A stretch of DNA of 64,000 nt from assembly GCA_964399535.1 (NCBI GenBank), contig CAYNRE010000009.1, positions 1 through 64,000 of the forward strand, written 5' to 3'. Every line of letters starts with the position of its first letter. Within the stretch, counting starts at the first letter, position 1. Below the pieces are notes generated by a model. That model ran no database searches, had not been told where the DNA came from, and saw nothing but the letters and a program-made list of their open reading frames with translations. This DNA is from CAYNRE01 sp964399535. GTDB lineage: Bacteria; Planctomycetota; Planctomycetia; Pirellulales; CAYNRE01. Position numbers and translations under genes: made by a program. Positions 14,978 through 24,667 of this stretch are shown piece after piece.

Positions 14978-15715
14978 CTACCGGCGGCGGCGAGCCGCTA
15001 GCAGCGACAGACCCAGCCCCGCGGCGGCCAGGGCCCAACTCGCCGGTTCGGGCACGATCTCACAATGCACTTCGAGCTCGAAACCGTCGATCACGCCGTT
15101 ACCGACGTTGTTGCTCCAGTCGTTCGTATCGGCCACGGCGAAGTACAGCCGCTTGGCCCCGACGGGAACCGTCCACATCTGGCAGTCACCCTGGTTGATG
15201 TTGAAGCCGGTGACGCCGTCGCCAATGAAGAACACCTGGCCCAAGGTCGGCGAGAAACTGAGCGACATGGTGTCGTAGGGTAGCGCGGCGGGGGGCGAGC
15301 CGAGCGGCGGGTCGCCCACGAATACACCCACCAGCGAGCTCATCGGCACGTTGTAATCGCTGATCCCGCCCTGCGCGCCGTACAACGAACTGGCGTCCAC
15401 GTAGCTGCCGTCCGGCCCCCATTCAATGGTTACCTGCGGATCGTTCGCCACTCCGCCATGGGCTTTGAACATCAGCACGGGGCAGTTCGGGTCGAGCTCG
15501 ATGTAACTCGGCACGGTGCCATCGAGAATGTCGCTCAACTGGTCGGGCACATTGGCCGGATCGGCCAGGAACGGATTGTCCGTGGGTAGCACATTCACAG
15601 TCGCGATCACCACGTTCATTCCTGAAGCGCCTGCCGGCGCGGCACCCGTCATCAACAGCGCCAGTCCAGCCGCGCTGGCCAGGAGGCGCTTACCCATTGT
15701 TTCAAGCGTTCGCAT
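14978..15715 (-). CDS. PEP-CTERM sorting-domain exported protein
   Basis: A 245-residue protein started at MRTLETMGKR. Residues 8-31 form a signal peptide (RLLASAAGLALLMTGAA). The body (about 32-218) is a beta-rich domain of unknown function with many Asp/Gly/Pro turns. The end is a PEP-CTERM tail: VPEPASWALA, a hydrophobic helix and RRRR. Such tails direct proteins to the exosortase/archaeosortase-like system for sorting to the envelope or matrix. It converges on the C69 gene across a terminator. Confidence 0.88.
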   Translation of the reverse strand: MRTLETMGKRLLASAAGLALLMTGAAPAGASGMNVVIATVNVLPTDNPFLADPANVPDQLSDILDGTVPSYIELDPNCPVLMFKAHGGVANDPQVTIEWGPDGSYVDASSLYGAQGGISDYNVPMSSLVGVFVGDPPLGSPPAALPYDTMSLSFSPTLGQVFFIGDGVTGFNINQGDCQMWTVPVGAKRLYFAVADTNDWSNNVGNGVIDGFELEVHCEIVPEPASWALAAAGLGLSLLAARRRR

Positions 15716-16309
15716 AGCTCCACATCCTCTTAGGTGATCAATCCTTGGTTGGTGTCTCGACCGAAAACTATCCGGGTGTCTCAAGGGTTTGCTGCGCTCG
15801 AAGCTCCACCGCCTAGGAACCGCGCAACGCCGACGCAGGAAAACCAAACGCCACTGGCTGCTGCCACGCGATCAACGCCTGCTTCGCCCCAGTCGGGCGC
15901 GCGCTCATCGCAGTGCGGGAAATACCAGGGAAATGCCGAAAGCTACCCTCATCCCACGCAACCGGCGGGCTGAGCGGCGCTGCCGCCCACCACCTCCGAT
16001 TTCGAGCAGAGTGCGGGTTCCGTTGCTCTGGCTAGCGACCCGTTCCGAAAAGGTCGGCTGATCCTCAGCACCGCTCCTAGAACTGGGAGCGGCCAGGATT
16101 TTCCGAAGAATCTCATCCCAGCTTGGAGTTTACTGGCACGGTAAGTCCGGTCAAGCGAAAATCGCACGGGGCGCGCGGCATTGCAGCAGATTCATTGGTC
16201 GAGCCCCATAACCATTCCAGCCGCGCCAAACGCGCCGCCTCGCCAGGCTGGTGAGGCGGCGGGAGCAACCGGGGGCCAGCCCCGCCGGAACTCGCCACGA
16301 ACTAGCCCT
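15716..16309. other. 594-nt gene-free stretch
   Basis: No supported gene is seen. A hairpin CCGCTCC (16071-16077) with GGAGCGG (16086-16092) is present without a T-run. The leader of the PEP-CTERM gene lies at its left edge. Both neighbours are on the minus strand, so it should hold the PEP-CTERM promoter and the ComEC terminator, neither of which is clear. Confidence 0.5.
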
Positions 16310-18838
16310 CTAGGGCACTCTAATCCAGCCTCCCGGTCGAAACTGGCGGGTTACAACCGCTCCCTCGACCACCTCGAATTGCACCGCGCCGTCGGCCGCC
16401 GTGTGCCAGACCCGGGCGCCCCGAAATTGGTAATCGCCACGCACCTCCGCGAGTCCCGCTGAAAAGCCACCGCTAATCACCACCTGTTCGGGCCGGCACC
16501 AATCGAACAGCCCGGGCGGGTTGCTCCGTGGGCTGCCATGATGCGGTGCCAGCAACACGTCGCAGTCCCCAGGCGGGGTCGAGAGCAGTTGCTCGGTTCC
16601 GGGCGGCTCCAGATCGCCACAAAGCAGCAGTCGAAACTGGCCCACCGTCACGGCCAGCACCAGGCTCTGGGCATTGTCGCTTCCCTCGGCAACGCCAGCC
16701 GCCGGTGGATGCAGCACCTCGAGCCCAACCAAGGGATCAATCGCCAGCCGATCGCCGCGCGCTAGCCGCTGAAGCGGAATCTCAAATCGGTCGATGGCTT
16801 CGGCCACGACCCGAGCGGCCCCCCCTTCGAACTGCATCGGCGCGGCCACCACTACCTGGCCCACCGTTACCCGCTCGAGCAACTCCGGCAGGGCGTTGAA
16901 ATGGTCGACGTCTTCGTGGCTGATCACCACGCTGTCGATCCGGCGTTTCCCTTCCGACCAAAGATAGCGCGTAATCGCCTGGGCACAGGCCTCGGGCGAA
17001 CCGAGTTGCCCGGCGTCGTACAACACGGTCTTTCCATCGGGCAGCTCGAGCACCACCGCGCAGCCATGGCCGACCGCCAAACAGGTAGCCCGAAAATCAC
17101 CCCCCGCGCGGCCGCTGGTCAGGCCGGCCCCCCAGGCAACCCACCACCCCAGCCAGGCGGCGCCAAACCACCATCGCCAGCGCGGTCGGTAGATGCACCA
17201 CACGGCCAAGGCCAGCACGATGTAGCCCAGCACGACCCAAGCCGCGCTCGGACCGGCCACCCACAGGGCGCCGCCCGGCACCCGACTGGCCAGTTCGACA
17301 AGCTTGTCGAGCGCGGCCAAGCTGGCGTCGCAGCAGCGGGCCGCCAAACTCCCCAGCGGGGGAACCAGCCAACCGACGAGCAACAGCGCGGCCCCGGCGG
17401 CCATCGCCAGGGTTACCAAGGGCAACAAGACCAAATTCAACAACAAGGCGATCGGCGCCACCAGGTGAAACTGGCTGGCCACCAGCGGCAGAGTCACCAG
17501 CCACACGGCCGAGGTCAGATACCAGCTCCAGGCCATTATCCGCAACAAGCCCCGACCCATGCGCCAGGCGAGCGGGCGCGTGGACGCCAGCAATTGTTCC
17601 AAGGGGGGCAGCGGCCGGGCCCTTGGCGCCAACTGGGCCGCGAGCATCAGGACCACCACGCACAAAAACGACAACTGCGTCCCCACGCGAAACAGGTCGC
17701 ATGGGTTCAGCCCCAAGACAACCAGGCCCGCCAGCGACAAGGCTTGCAACCCATCGGCTGGCCGGCGCCCCAGCGCCGCCAAACCGACCACCAGCACCAT
17801 CAGGGCCGCGCGCACGACCGGTGGCTCGGCCTGGGTCAGTAACGCGTACCCAAGCGCCGCGCCGATCATCAACCATTGCCCTAGGCGCTCGGGCAACAGC
17901 CCCGCCCGAATCGTCAACCAAAGCGCCCCCACCAGAATGCCCAAATGCATGCCCGACACGGCCAACAAGTGAACCGTACCGGTACGAAAGAACCGATCCG
18001 ATTGGTCCAGATCCAGCTCGTCGCGCAGCCCCAACAGCAGCGCCGCCGCCAGGCGGCTGTGTCGCCGATCGAGCGAAGCCCACAATCGCCGGTCGCCTGA
18101 GCGGCGCACCAGGGCCAACAACCGCGCGGGCCGCCACCAGGCGCCACGTTCGAGCAGGGTCACGCAATCGGGAAACTCGGACCGCAGTCGACACAACACC
18201 CGGTCGCCGCGCAACCGCGCGGCCGTGTCCCACCCGCCCGGATTCAGCCGGGGAAGCGGCGCCGCTAAGCGAGCACAAACCCGCAAACGGTCGCCGGGCA
18301 GCACGCCGAGCAGTTGCCCGTCGACCTCCAGTTCCGCCCGCCCGGTCACGTTTCGCCAACCGCCCCCGTCGCGCAAGCGCAAGGCGCGAACCCTCAGCCG
18401 GCTGCGCGGCCCGACTGTGTAAGAACGGAGCGGATCGAACGGCGGGGCCGGCAGGTGGCGCACCGAGGAAACCGCCAGCACCTCGGCGACCAGGCCGCTC
18501 CCTTCCCGGCTGGCCAGCCGCCCCAGTTCGTCGACCGAGAATGCGTTCCACCACAAGTGATGCCAAACCCCGCCAGCGCCCGCTACACTAACCAGCAGCG
18601 CCACTGCCGCCGGAGTGAAGCGGCCGCCCCGCCAAAGCGCTGCCCAAATCGCTGCCGCGGCCCCCACCACGCACCACCACACCAGCAGTGCGGGTTCCAG
18701 GAGCCGATCGAGCGCCGTCCCCGCGCAAGCGGCCGCTAACACCCAAAGCAGCGGACGGTAAGGCCAGCCGCGCGGCTGTCTGGCTTCGACGCGCGACTTC
18801 AAGCGCTCGACGATGGCCGCTTGGCTGACTGGCTCCAT
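16310..18838 (-). CDS. comEC: ComEC/Rec2-family DNA uptake channel
   Basis: An 842-residue protein from MEPVSQAAIV. The N-terminal helices (about 28-95) and a soluble OB-like DUF4131 region (about 105-225) come first. The Competence transmembrane domain (about 285-575) carries the family motif HLLAVSGMHLG at 290-300. A periplasmic metallo-beta-lactamase-like domain lies at about 585-840, with SHEDVDH at 640-646 and later CGDLEP and LLAPHHGS. It forms the inner-membrane channel for single-stranded DNA in natural transformation, and the C-terminal domain may degrade the non-entering strand. It stands alone here without ComEA. Confidence 0.92.
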   Translation of the reverse strand: MEPVSQAAIVERLKSRVEARQPRGWPYRPLLWVLAAACAGTALDRLLEPALLVWWCVVGAAAAIWAALWRGGRFTPAAVALLVSVAGAGGVWHHLWWNAFSVDELGRLASREGSGLVAEVLAVSSVRHLPAPPFDPLRSYTVGPRSRLRVRALRLRDGGGWRNVTGRAELEVDGQLLGVLPGDRLRVCARLAAPLPRLNPGGWDTAARLRGDRVLCRLRSEFPDCVTLLERGAWWRPARLLALVRRSGDRRLWASLDRRHSRLAAALLLGLRDELDLDQSDRFFRTGTVHLLAVSGMHLGILVGALWLTIRAGLLPERLGQWLMIGAALGYALLTQAEPPVVRAALMVLVVGLAALGRRPADGLQALSLAGLVVLGLNPCDLFRVGTQLSFLCVVVLMLAAQLAPRARPLPPLEQLLASTRPLAWRMGRGLLRIMAWSWYLTSAVWLVTLPLVASQFHLVAPIALLLNLVLLPLVTLAMAAGAALLLVGWLVPPLGSLAARCCDASLAALDKLVELASRVPGGALWVAGPSAAWVVLGYIVLALAVWCIYRPRWRWWFGAAWLGWWVAWGAGLTSGRAGGDFRATCLAVGHGCAVVLELPDGKTVLYDAGQLGSPEACAQAITRYLWSEGKRRIDSVVISHEDVDHFNALPELLERVTVGQVVVAAPMQFEGGAARVVAEAIDRFEIPLQRLARGDRLAIDPLVGLEVLHPPAAGVAEGSDNAQSLVLAVTVGQFRLLLCGDLEPPGTEQLLSTPPGDCDVLLAPHHGSPRSNPPGLFDWCRPEQVVISGGFSAGLAEVRGDYQFRGARVWHTAADGAVQFEVVEGAVVTRQFRPGGWIRVP

Positions 18839-19165
18839 GAATCGCGCCTCTGCCCCCGGCTCGGCACGCCGGCCCAAGTGTCGTTTGCCCTCGCGCCGCC
18901 GGGCCGGTCATCGGGCGATCGCCCAAGGCCACCCTGAATTCCGCCCCGGGCGCGCCGACGAAATAAGATAACCCAGGCCCCCGCGCGCCGGGCACGTTGC
19001 CTGGTCCGATTGCGAAGAATCAGGCCCGGACCAAGTGCGCCGCTCGCCGGTTGCCGCGCCGGGCCCACGGTGCGCAGGCTGGTCGTTTTTCGACCGGCGG
19101 GGTATTCTTCGGCCCTGCGCCAGCCGCGCGGCGCGCACCCGACGAACCACCGAGGAGTTAACGAA
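18839..19165. other. 327-nt divergent promoter region
   Basis: Between divergent ComEC and S9 peptidase genes. The only structure seen is a 12-bp palindrome GGGCGATCGCCC (18913-18924). No clear promoter hexamers were found. Confidence 0.4.
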
Positions 19166-21259
19166 ATGCCGCCCCGCGACTGCATCCACGGTCTTCGCCG
19201 ACGTTTGCCCGGGCTAGCCATCGTCGTACTTTCCCTCCTCTGCCCGCTGGCCGTGCTTTACGGCGAAGAGGTGCCGCTGATTCCCCGCGCGGTGTTGTTC
19301 GGCAACCCCGAGCGGGCAGCCGCTCGCATCAGTCCCGATGGCACTCAGTTGGCCTACCTGGCCCCGGTCAATGGCGTGCTCAATGTTTGGGTCGCGCCGC
19401 TCGACGACCTGGCGGCCGCCCGCCCCGTCACCCAGGACCACGTCCGCGGCATTCGCAGCTACTTCTGGGCCTATACCGGCAAGCACCTGGTGTACCTGCA
19501 AGATGCCGGCGGCGATGAAGACTGGCACGTCTACCGGGTCGACCTGGCCACCGCCGCGACGATCGACCTGACGCCCCTGCCCAAGGTGGCCGCCGAGGTG
19601 CTCGAGGTCAGCCACCGCTTTCCCAACGAAATTCTCGTCGGCCTCAACGATCGCGATCCCCAATTCCACGACGTCTACCGCGTCGATCTGGCCACCGGCG
19701 AGCGAAAGCTGGTGTTGGAAAACCCCGGCTACGCTCAGTGGATCGTCGACGAAGACTACCAGGTGCGCTTCGGAGTGAAGTTCGCCCCAGACGGCAGCAA
19801 CCTGGTCGAGCAATACGACGGCCAGGGCCAGTGGAAACCCTTCACCCAAATTCCCATGGAAGACAACCTCACGACCCAAATCGTCGGCTTCGACAAATCG
19901 GGCCGCGTGGCCTATCTGATCGACAGCCGGGGCCGCGACACCGGGGCCATGACCACCTGGAACCTGGACAACGGAACGCAAACCGTCGTGGCCGAAAACC
20001 CCCAGGCCGATATCTCAGGCGCCATGCTGCACCCGACCGAGAACACGCTGGAAGCGGTCTCCTTCACTTATGCCCGCGAAGAGTGGCAGGTGCTCGATCC
20101 CCAAGTCGCCGCCGATTTCGACGTCTTGCGCAAAGTAAGTCCTGGCGATTTCCAGGTCAGTAGCCGCTCGCTCGACGATCGCCACTGGACGGTCGCCTAC
20201 ACGCTCGACAACGGCCCCGTGCGCTACTACTACTACCACCGCGATACCGACCAGGCGCGGCTGCTGTTCACCAATCAGCCCGCCCTGGAAGGCCAGCCGT
20301 TGGCCGCGATGCACCCCCAGGTCATCCCCGCTCGCGACGGGCTGAAGCTGGTCTCGTACCTGACGCTGCCCATTGCGGCCGACTCCGACGGTAATGGCCG
20401 CCCCGACCACCCGCTGCCGCTGGTGCTCAATGTGCACGGCGGCCCCTGGGCCCGCGACAGTTGGGGCTTCGATCCCGAACACCAGTGGTTGGCCAACCGG
20501 GGCTACGCCGTGCTCTCGGTCAACTACCGCGGTTCGACCGGCTTCGGCAAAGGGTTCCTCAATGCCGGCAATCGCCAGTGGGCCGGCGCCATGCACCACG
20601 ACCTGCTCGACGCCGTGGCCTGGGCCGTGGCCGAAAAAATCGCCGACCCCCAGCAAGTCGCCATTTTCGGCGGTAGTTACGGCGGTTACGCCACGCTGGT
20701 CGGCCTGAGCATGACCCCCGACGTGTTCGCCTGCGGAGTCGACATCGTCGGCCCCTCGAATATCGTCACACTGCTCAAGACCGTGCCGCCGTACTGGGCA
20801 CCCATGGTCCAGATGTTCAAAGATCGAGTCGGTGACTTCACCACGCCCGAGGGTCAAGAGTTCCTACGCCAGCGCTCGCCGCTAACGCACGCTGGCCAGA
20901 TCAAGCGGCCGCTCTTAATCGGCCAGGGGGCCAACGACCCGCGCGTGAAACAGGCCGAGTCGGATCAGATTGTTTCGGCCATGCAGGCCAAACACATCCC
21001 GGTCACCTACGTCCTCTTTCCCGACGAAGGGCACGGGTTCGCCCGGCCGGAAAATCGCCTGGCGTTTTTCGCCGTTGCCGAACAGTTTCTGGCCCAACAC
21101 CTGGCCGGCCGCAGCGAACCCATCGGCGCGGCTTTGGAAGGCTCTACCCTCCAGGTGCCCAGCGGCGCGACCGACATCCCCGGCTTAAGTGAAGCGCTGC
21201 GGGCCCAGGCTTCGGACAGCGCGAAACCTAGTCCACGGGACGGCGGCGCGGGCCAATAG
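19166..21259 (+). CDS. exported S9 family prolyl oligopeptidase-like serine peptidase
   Basis: A 697-residue protein with GAGGAG ribosome site before ATG 19166. Residues 1-33 are a signal peptide (LPGLAIVVLSLLCPLAVLYG). Residues about 45-400 form a beta-propeller with WD-like blades. The alpha/beta hydrolase domain follows, with nucleophile Ser504 in GGSYGGY, Asp591 in GANDPRV and His623 in DEGHGF. The order Ser-Asp-His is that of S9. Acylaminoacyl- or dipeptidyl-peptidase activity in the periplasm is likely. The last 45 residues are a low-complexity tail. Confidence 0.92.
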   Translation: MPPRDCIHGLRRRLPGLAIVVLSLLCPLAVLYGEEVPLIPRAVLFGNPERAAARISPDGTQLAYLAPVNGVLNVWVAPLDDLAAARPVTQDHVRGIRSYFWAYTGKHLVYLQDAGGDEDWHVYRVDLATAATIDLTPLPKVAAEVLEVSHRFPNEILVGLNDRDPQFHDVYRVDLATGERKLVLENPGYAQWIVDEDYQVRFGVKFAPDGSNLVEQYDGQGQWKPFTQIPMEDNLTTQIVGFDKSGRVAYLIDSRGRDTGAMTTWNLDNGTQTVVAENPQADISGAMLHPTENTLEAVSFTYAREEWQVLDPQVAADFDVLRKVSPGDFQVSSRSLDDRHWTVAYTLDNGPVRYYYYHRDTDQARLLFTNQPALEGQPLAAMHPQVIPARDGLKLVSYLTLPIAADSDGNGRPDHPLPLVLNVHGGPWARDSWGFDPEHQWLANRGYAVLSVNYRGSTGFGKGFLNAGNRQWAGAMHHDLLDAVAWAVAEKIADPQQVAIFGGSYGGYATLVGLSMTPDVFACGVDIVGPSNIVTLLKTVPPYWAPMVQMFKDRVGDFTTPEGQEFLRQRSPLTHAGQIKRPLLIGQGANDPRVKQAESDQIVSAMQAKHIPVTYVLFPDEGHGFARPENRLAFFAVAEQFLAQHLAGRSEPIGAALEGSTLQVPSGATDIPGLSEALRAQASDSAKPSPRDGGAGQ

Positions 21260-21332
21260 CCGTTCGTTCGGCACGGCCCCCCGGTGACTCAGGACCCGCA
21301 CCAGTTCAATCGGTCCGCCTGCCCGCAGGCGG

Positions 21333-21644
21333 CTACCGTGGCAGTATCTGCGACACTTCGGCCACGCCCGGCCAGCGATACTGGTGCCCAGGGCGCAGGT
21401 CTCCCTCGGCCACCATCCGGACGGGCACCGCCACCGCCCAAAGCTTTCCCCGCCGACCTAAGACCTGACCATTAAAGCCCTCCAGGTAAGCCTGGGCCCC
21501 CTCCTCACTAAAACACTCATGAACGGCGGGGGAAATCGCCACCGCCTCGTCCGGTTCTCGATCCCAACGGTTGGGGCGCGCGCCCACGCACTCGACCAGC
21601 CAAACCCGATATACCCGCTGCCCTATCATCGCCCTGCAATACAT
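21333..21644 (-). CDS. small hypothetical protein, 103 residues
   Basis: A compact protein beginning MYCRAMIGQRVYRVWLVE; a second start at 21629 (MIGQRVYRV) is equally possible. The segments ECFSEEGAQAYLEGFNGQVL and LWAVAVPVRMVAEGDLRPG look like a single alpha/beta domain. No family is recognised. It is convergent with the S9 peptidase gene. Confidence 0.55.
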   Translation of the reverse strand: MYCRAMIGQRVYRVWLVECVGARPNRWDREPDEAVAISPAVHECFSEEGAQAYLEGFNGQVLGRRGKLWAVAVPVRMVAEGDLRPGHQYRWPGVAEVSQILPR

Positions 21645-21758
21645 GATGCGGTTCTCAATGCAGAAACTTCGGTGTCACCAATCCCTCCCTGGCCCAGAGT
21701 GCTTTGCCGCGGCGACCGGCCTACCCGTCCACCCAAGTCGGTCCTGGCGGCGAAACGT

Positions 21759-21788
21759 TTGACTTTTCCAGTATCATTGGCATAGTGT
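21759..21788 (+). promoter_or_regulatory. candidate promoter of the XRE regulator gene
   Basis: TTGACT (21759-21764) and TAGTGT (21783-21788) are separated by 18 nt at the start of an AT-rich stretch (21780-21840) that stands out from the GC-rich surroundings. The ATG of the regulator lies about 70 nt downstream. Confidence 0.4.
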
Positions 21789-21856
21789 ACATTCGTTTAT
21801 ATTCAAATCAACAAAAAAGTGGTGTTTTGAAATAAACTTTGTTCACCTTTTCTGCC

Positions 21857-22366
21857 ATGGCACCTTCCGAACTGGTTCACAACCTCCGCCGACTGATGGC
21901 TCAACAGGGGCTTACCATTGCGCAACTCGCGCAATCCAGCGGCCTCGACGAGCGCACCATTAAAACCTTGCTCCGCGGAGATTCAGCCAAACCCCATGCT
22001 CGCACCTTACATCGGCTGGCGGCCGGTTTAGAGGTGCGCGTCGACGAGCTGTTTCTCTGGAACCGCCCCCCGCACGCGCTATCCGCCCCGGAAGTTGCCA
22101 GTCCGGTGGTGCAACAGACGATCGGGCAAGATCCCGAACTGTTTCGCGATTGGACCGAGGCCGACTTTCACGAGCTGGCTCGCCGCCTGGATACTGGCCA
22201 GCCGCCGACCGAAGACCAGGCCCGGCAGGCCGCCAGGCAAGTCAATCTGCGCCGCGAGGCAATCGACAAAGTGTGTCGGCTCTTGGAAACCAGCGAAGGC
22301 CAACTGCTTCTAGGAATCATCGACTTGCTTTATCAGCGAGCGACTTTGCCCTCGTCAGACTCTTAA
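21857..22366 (+). CDS. XRE-family helix-turn-helix regulator
   Basis: A 169-residue protein from ATG 21857. Residues about 6-60 are a Cro/C1-type HTH (LMAQQGLTIAQLAQSSGLDE, then RTIKTLLRGDSAKP and LHRLAAGLEV). The C-terminal part (about 85-165) is helical and acidic, with WTEADFHELARRLDTGQ and ILDLLYQRA-like ends, suggesting dimerisation or partner binding. It overlaps the convergent glycosyltransferase gene by 50 nt, so read-through transcription would make antisense RNA to the end of the phage-like cluster. Control of that cluster is possible from position only. Confidence 0.8.
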   Translation: MAPSELVHNLRRLMAQQGLTIAQLAQSSGLDERTIKTLLRGDSAKPHARTLHRLAAGLEVRVDELFLWNRPPHALSAPEVASPVVQQTIGQDPELFRDWTEADFHELARRLDTGQPPTEDQARQAARQVNLRREAIDKVCRLLETSEGQLLLGIIDLLYQRATLPSSDS

Positions 22367-23591
22367 TCGTCCTTCCCGGCCACGGCACCATCCGCACCGG
22401 CATCCGCTCATGCCGCTGCCAGCGCCCGCACCAGATGCCATGCTCGTCGCGCTCCAGGGCGCAGGTAAGCTGCCCATCGGCGGCGACCAGGTGCAGCTTG
22501 CCCTCGGCCACGTGCCAAAACGCCTCGCAGGCGGCCGCTCCCTCTTCCACCAGGCCCCGCTCGCCCAGGCGCATCGGGCGCTGATCGTGCCCCACCCGGC
22601 AATACTCCAGCCAGCGGCCGGTTAGCTCGCCAGCCAGGGTTCGGTCCGCCGCGCCCATTTGGTGCCACTGGGCGTGCTCGGCCAATCGCCGGGCCGCTTC
22701 CTGGAGGTAGCCCAGGCAATCGTCTTCGAACAGAAACCCGGGGATGCGCCGATTTCCGACCAGCGACCACTTGGCCATGTTGCGGTGCTGAAACAACCGC
22801 CGGCCCGCCAGGTCGTGCTGGCACATCGTGGCCGGCAGGGTGTGGATCCGCCGCCGGGGCATGGCGAACTCCATCCCCAGCCGCCTGAGGGCCAGGTGCC
22901 AGGTGTCTTTGTCCCCCAGGTTGTGGTGGTAGTAGAACGCCGAGTGCACGTTGTACCAGTTGGCCAGCAGCACGGCCGGCCACACCTGGGCCTTGTTCAC
23001 CAGAAGCTGGCCCGTTTCGTGCTCGGGCTCGTTGCGATAGGCGATCTCGCCGAATACCCGCCAGGCGCTGCGGGTACGCGCGAAGTTGCCGTAGTCGGGC
23101 CAACAGATAATGCCGTGCCGCTGGTACTCCTGTTCCTCGAACAGATAGCTCGGGTCGGCGCAGGGCACGTTGTCGGCGTCGAGAAACAACACCTCCTGAA
23201 ACCGGCTGAAGCGAATCGCGTAAGGCTTGACCTCCCAGCCGTTGAGGCGCGGGTGGCGATGCTCGGCCTGTACCCGTCGGGCGTCGACGAACTCGACCCC
23301 CTGGTCGGCCAGCAGGGTCCGCCAATCGCCGGGCAGTTCCTCGGGGCCCAGGTGCCACAGCTCGATCGGCAGCGAGCAGCCGTGCTGGCGGAGCATTCGC
23401 ACCAGCACCCAGGCGCAGGGCAGATACCTGCCGCCGCCGGCACAGGTCACAATCCCGCGGCCGCCGAACGTGCCGGGGTAGCCGAACTGGGGCCGCCCGA
23501 GTTGTTCGACCACCTCGGCCACCAGCCCCGGGGCCGAGTCGTCGGAAAGCGGCCGGGGCAGGTCGATCAGGGGGAGCCAGTCGCTGGTCAT
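22317..23591 (-). CDS. GT71-like mannosyltransferase-type glycosyltransferase
   Basis: A 424-residue GT-A-fold enzyme. The nucleotide-sugar and metal site is the DxD motif in VLFLDADNVP (Asp138, Asp140), preceded by GRGIVTCAGGGRYLPCAWV and WEVKPYAIRFS, a pattern of the MNN1/GT71-like group. It starts inside the stop of the upstream GT9-like gene (ATGA). Residues about 200-310 (HETGQLLVNKAQVWPAVLL, then LGDKDTWHLALRRLGM) fit the acceptor-side helices. The likely target is a particle or envelope protein, possibly the poly-Ser protein encoded upstream; this target is inferred. Confidence 0.75.
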   Translation of the reverse strand: MTSDWLPLIDLPRPLSDDSAPGLVAEVVEQLGRPQFGYPGTFGGRGIVTCAGGGRYLPCAWVLVRMLRQHGCSLPIELWHLGPEELPGDWRTLLADQGVEFVDARRVQAEHRHPRLNGWEVKPYAIRFSRFQEVLFLDADNVPCADPSYLFEEQEYQRHGIICWPDYGNFARTRSAWRVFGEIAYRNEPEHETGQLLVNKAQVWPAVLLANWYNVHSAFYYHHNLGDKDTWHLALRRLGMEFAMPRRRIHTLPATMCQHDLAGRRLFQHRNMAKWSLVGNRRIPGFLFEDDCLGYLQEAARRLAEHAQWHQMGAADRTLAGELTGRWLEYCRVGHDQRPMRLGERGLVEEGAAACEAFWHVAEGKLHLVAADGQLTCALERDEHGIWCGRWQRHERMPVRMVPWPGRTIKSLTRAKSLADKASR

Positions 23592-24667
23592 GCCAGCCCC
23601 CTTTCGATCACCCGAATCACTTCCTCGGGCTTGATTCGGGCCATGCACTGGCCGACCGGCCGGGCCAGCCCCTCGCGCACCGGCCGAGCACACTCGCTCA
23701 GTTTTCCCCGCCAGCAGGCCCCAGACCGGCAGCACCCCTCGGCCGGAGCCCAGGCGGCGCCAACCGTGTGCAGCGTGTGCTGCTGGGGGTAGGTGACCCA
23801 GGGGACCGGCTCCCGGCCGCCTAGCAAGGCCACGTAGGGTTTCTGCCAGGCGGCGCAAAGGTGCTGAAGGAACGTGATCGGCCCCACACCGCCCGCCGCG
23901 TGGTAGACCAGCCGCACCAGCTCGCGGGTCGTCGTACGGCCGATCAGGTTCACCACGCCCGCCAGCCGCGGGTGGCTGTGATGCCGCTCGCCCACCTGGA
24001 CGAACGCCAGCCGGCCGCCGAACCAATCGACCACGGCCTGGTAATGCTCGACGGGCCACTGTTTGAGCGGGAAGTCGCTTTTGACCCCGGCGTTCACGAT
24101 CCAGTAGGGAGGCTCGATCGCCGGGGGCAAGGCCGCCTCCTCGTCGCTCAGGTACAGGTGGGGCCGGTTGGTCGCCAACCGCAGCGGCCGGCCAAGCTGC
24201 TCCCCCAGGTATTCGGTGTAACCACCCAGGAACGGCACCAGCTCGCGGTTCGAGCGGTGAATGCTGGGGTAGTGCATCGCGATCCGCCGGACCCGCGGGT
24301 CGGTCCGATCGAGCCGAGTCACGTCGTGATTGTGCTCGAACAGCGCCGGGCAGGGGGTGTCCACGTCGGTCAGGTACTCCCCCGGGTAGGTGCGGTGCAG
24401 GCTGTGGATGGCGGCAGTCATCGTCAGGATGTCGCCCGGCGAAAGGGGGCAGGCTAGCAAGAGCCGCATCGTTTCCGTTGATGGGGTGCCGCTGACTCCG
24501 GGCCGGCAGGCGATGTCGCAGACTCTCCCTGGTGGCCGTGGGCCACGAATTGCGACTTCCGAGCCACAGTTGACGCACTTCCACGTTCCGTTGTTGACTC
24601 GGTAATTGCATCGCTGCCGCCTGGGCGACCCTTCAGATCGTCTCCTGGCCAGTTCTTCAATGGACAT
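23588..24667 (-). CDS. GT9-like glycosyltransferase with N-terminal zinc-ribbon extension
   Basis: A 359-residue frame. Residues 1-66 hold a Cys-rich ribbon (WKCVNCGSEVAI, then VCDIACRPG). From Met67 (24469) the product reads MRLLLACPLSPGDILTMTAA, the normal start of heptosyltransferase-like proteins. The C-terminal half has the sugar-nucleotide loop (GGVGPITFLQHLCAAWQKPY) and a Cys-rich end. Either the ribbon is fused to the enzyme or translation starts at 24469. The first 214 nt overlap another frame. It is coupled to the GT71-like gene by an ATGA overlap. Confidence 0.7.
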   Translation of the reverse strand: MSIEELARRRSEGSPRRQRCNYRVNNGTWKCVNCGSEVAIRGPRPPGRVCDIACRPGVSGTPSTETMRLLLACPLSPGDILTMTAAIHSLHRTYPGEYLTDVDTPCPALFEHNHDVTRLDRTDPRVRRIAMHYPSIHRSNRELVPFLGGYTEYLGEQLGRPLRLATNRPHLYLSDEEAALPPAIEPPYWIVNAGVKSDFPLKQWPVEHYQAVVDWFGGRLAFVQVGERHHSHPRLAGVVNLIGRTTTRELVRLVYHAAGGVGPITFLQHLCAAWQKPYVALLGGREPVPWVTYPQQHTLHTVGAAWAPAEGCCRSGACWRGKLSECARPVREGLARPVGQCMARIKPEEVIRVIERGLA

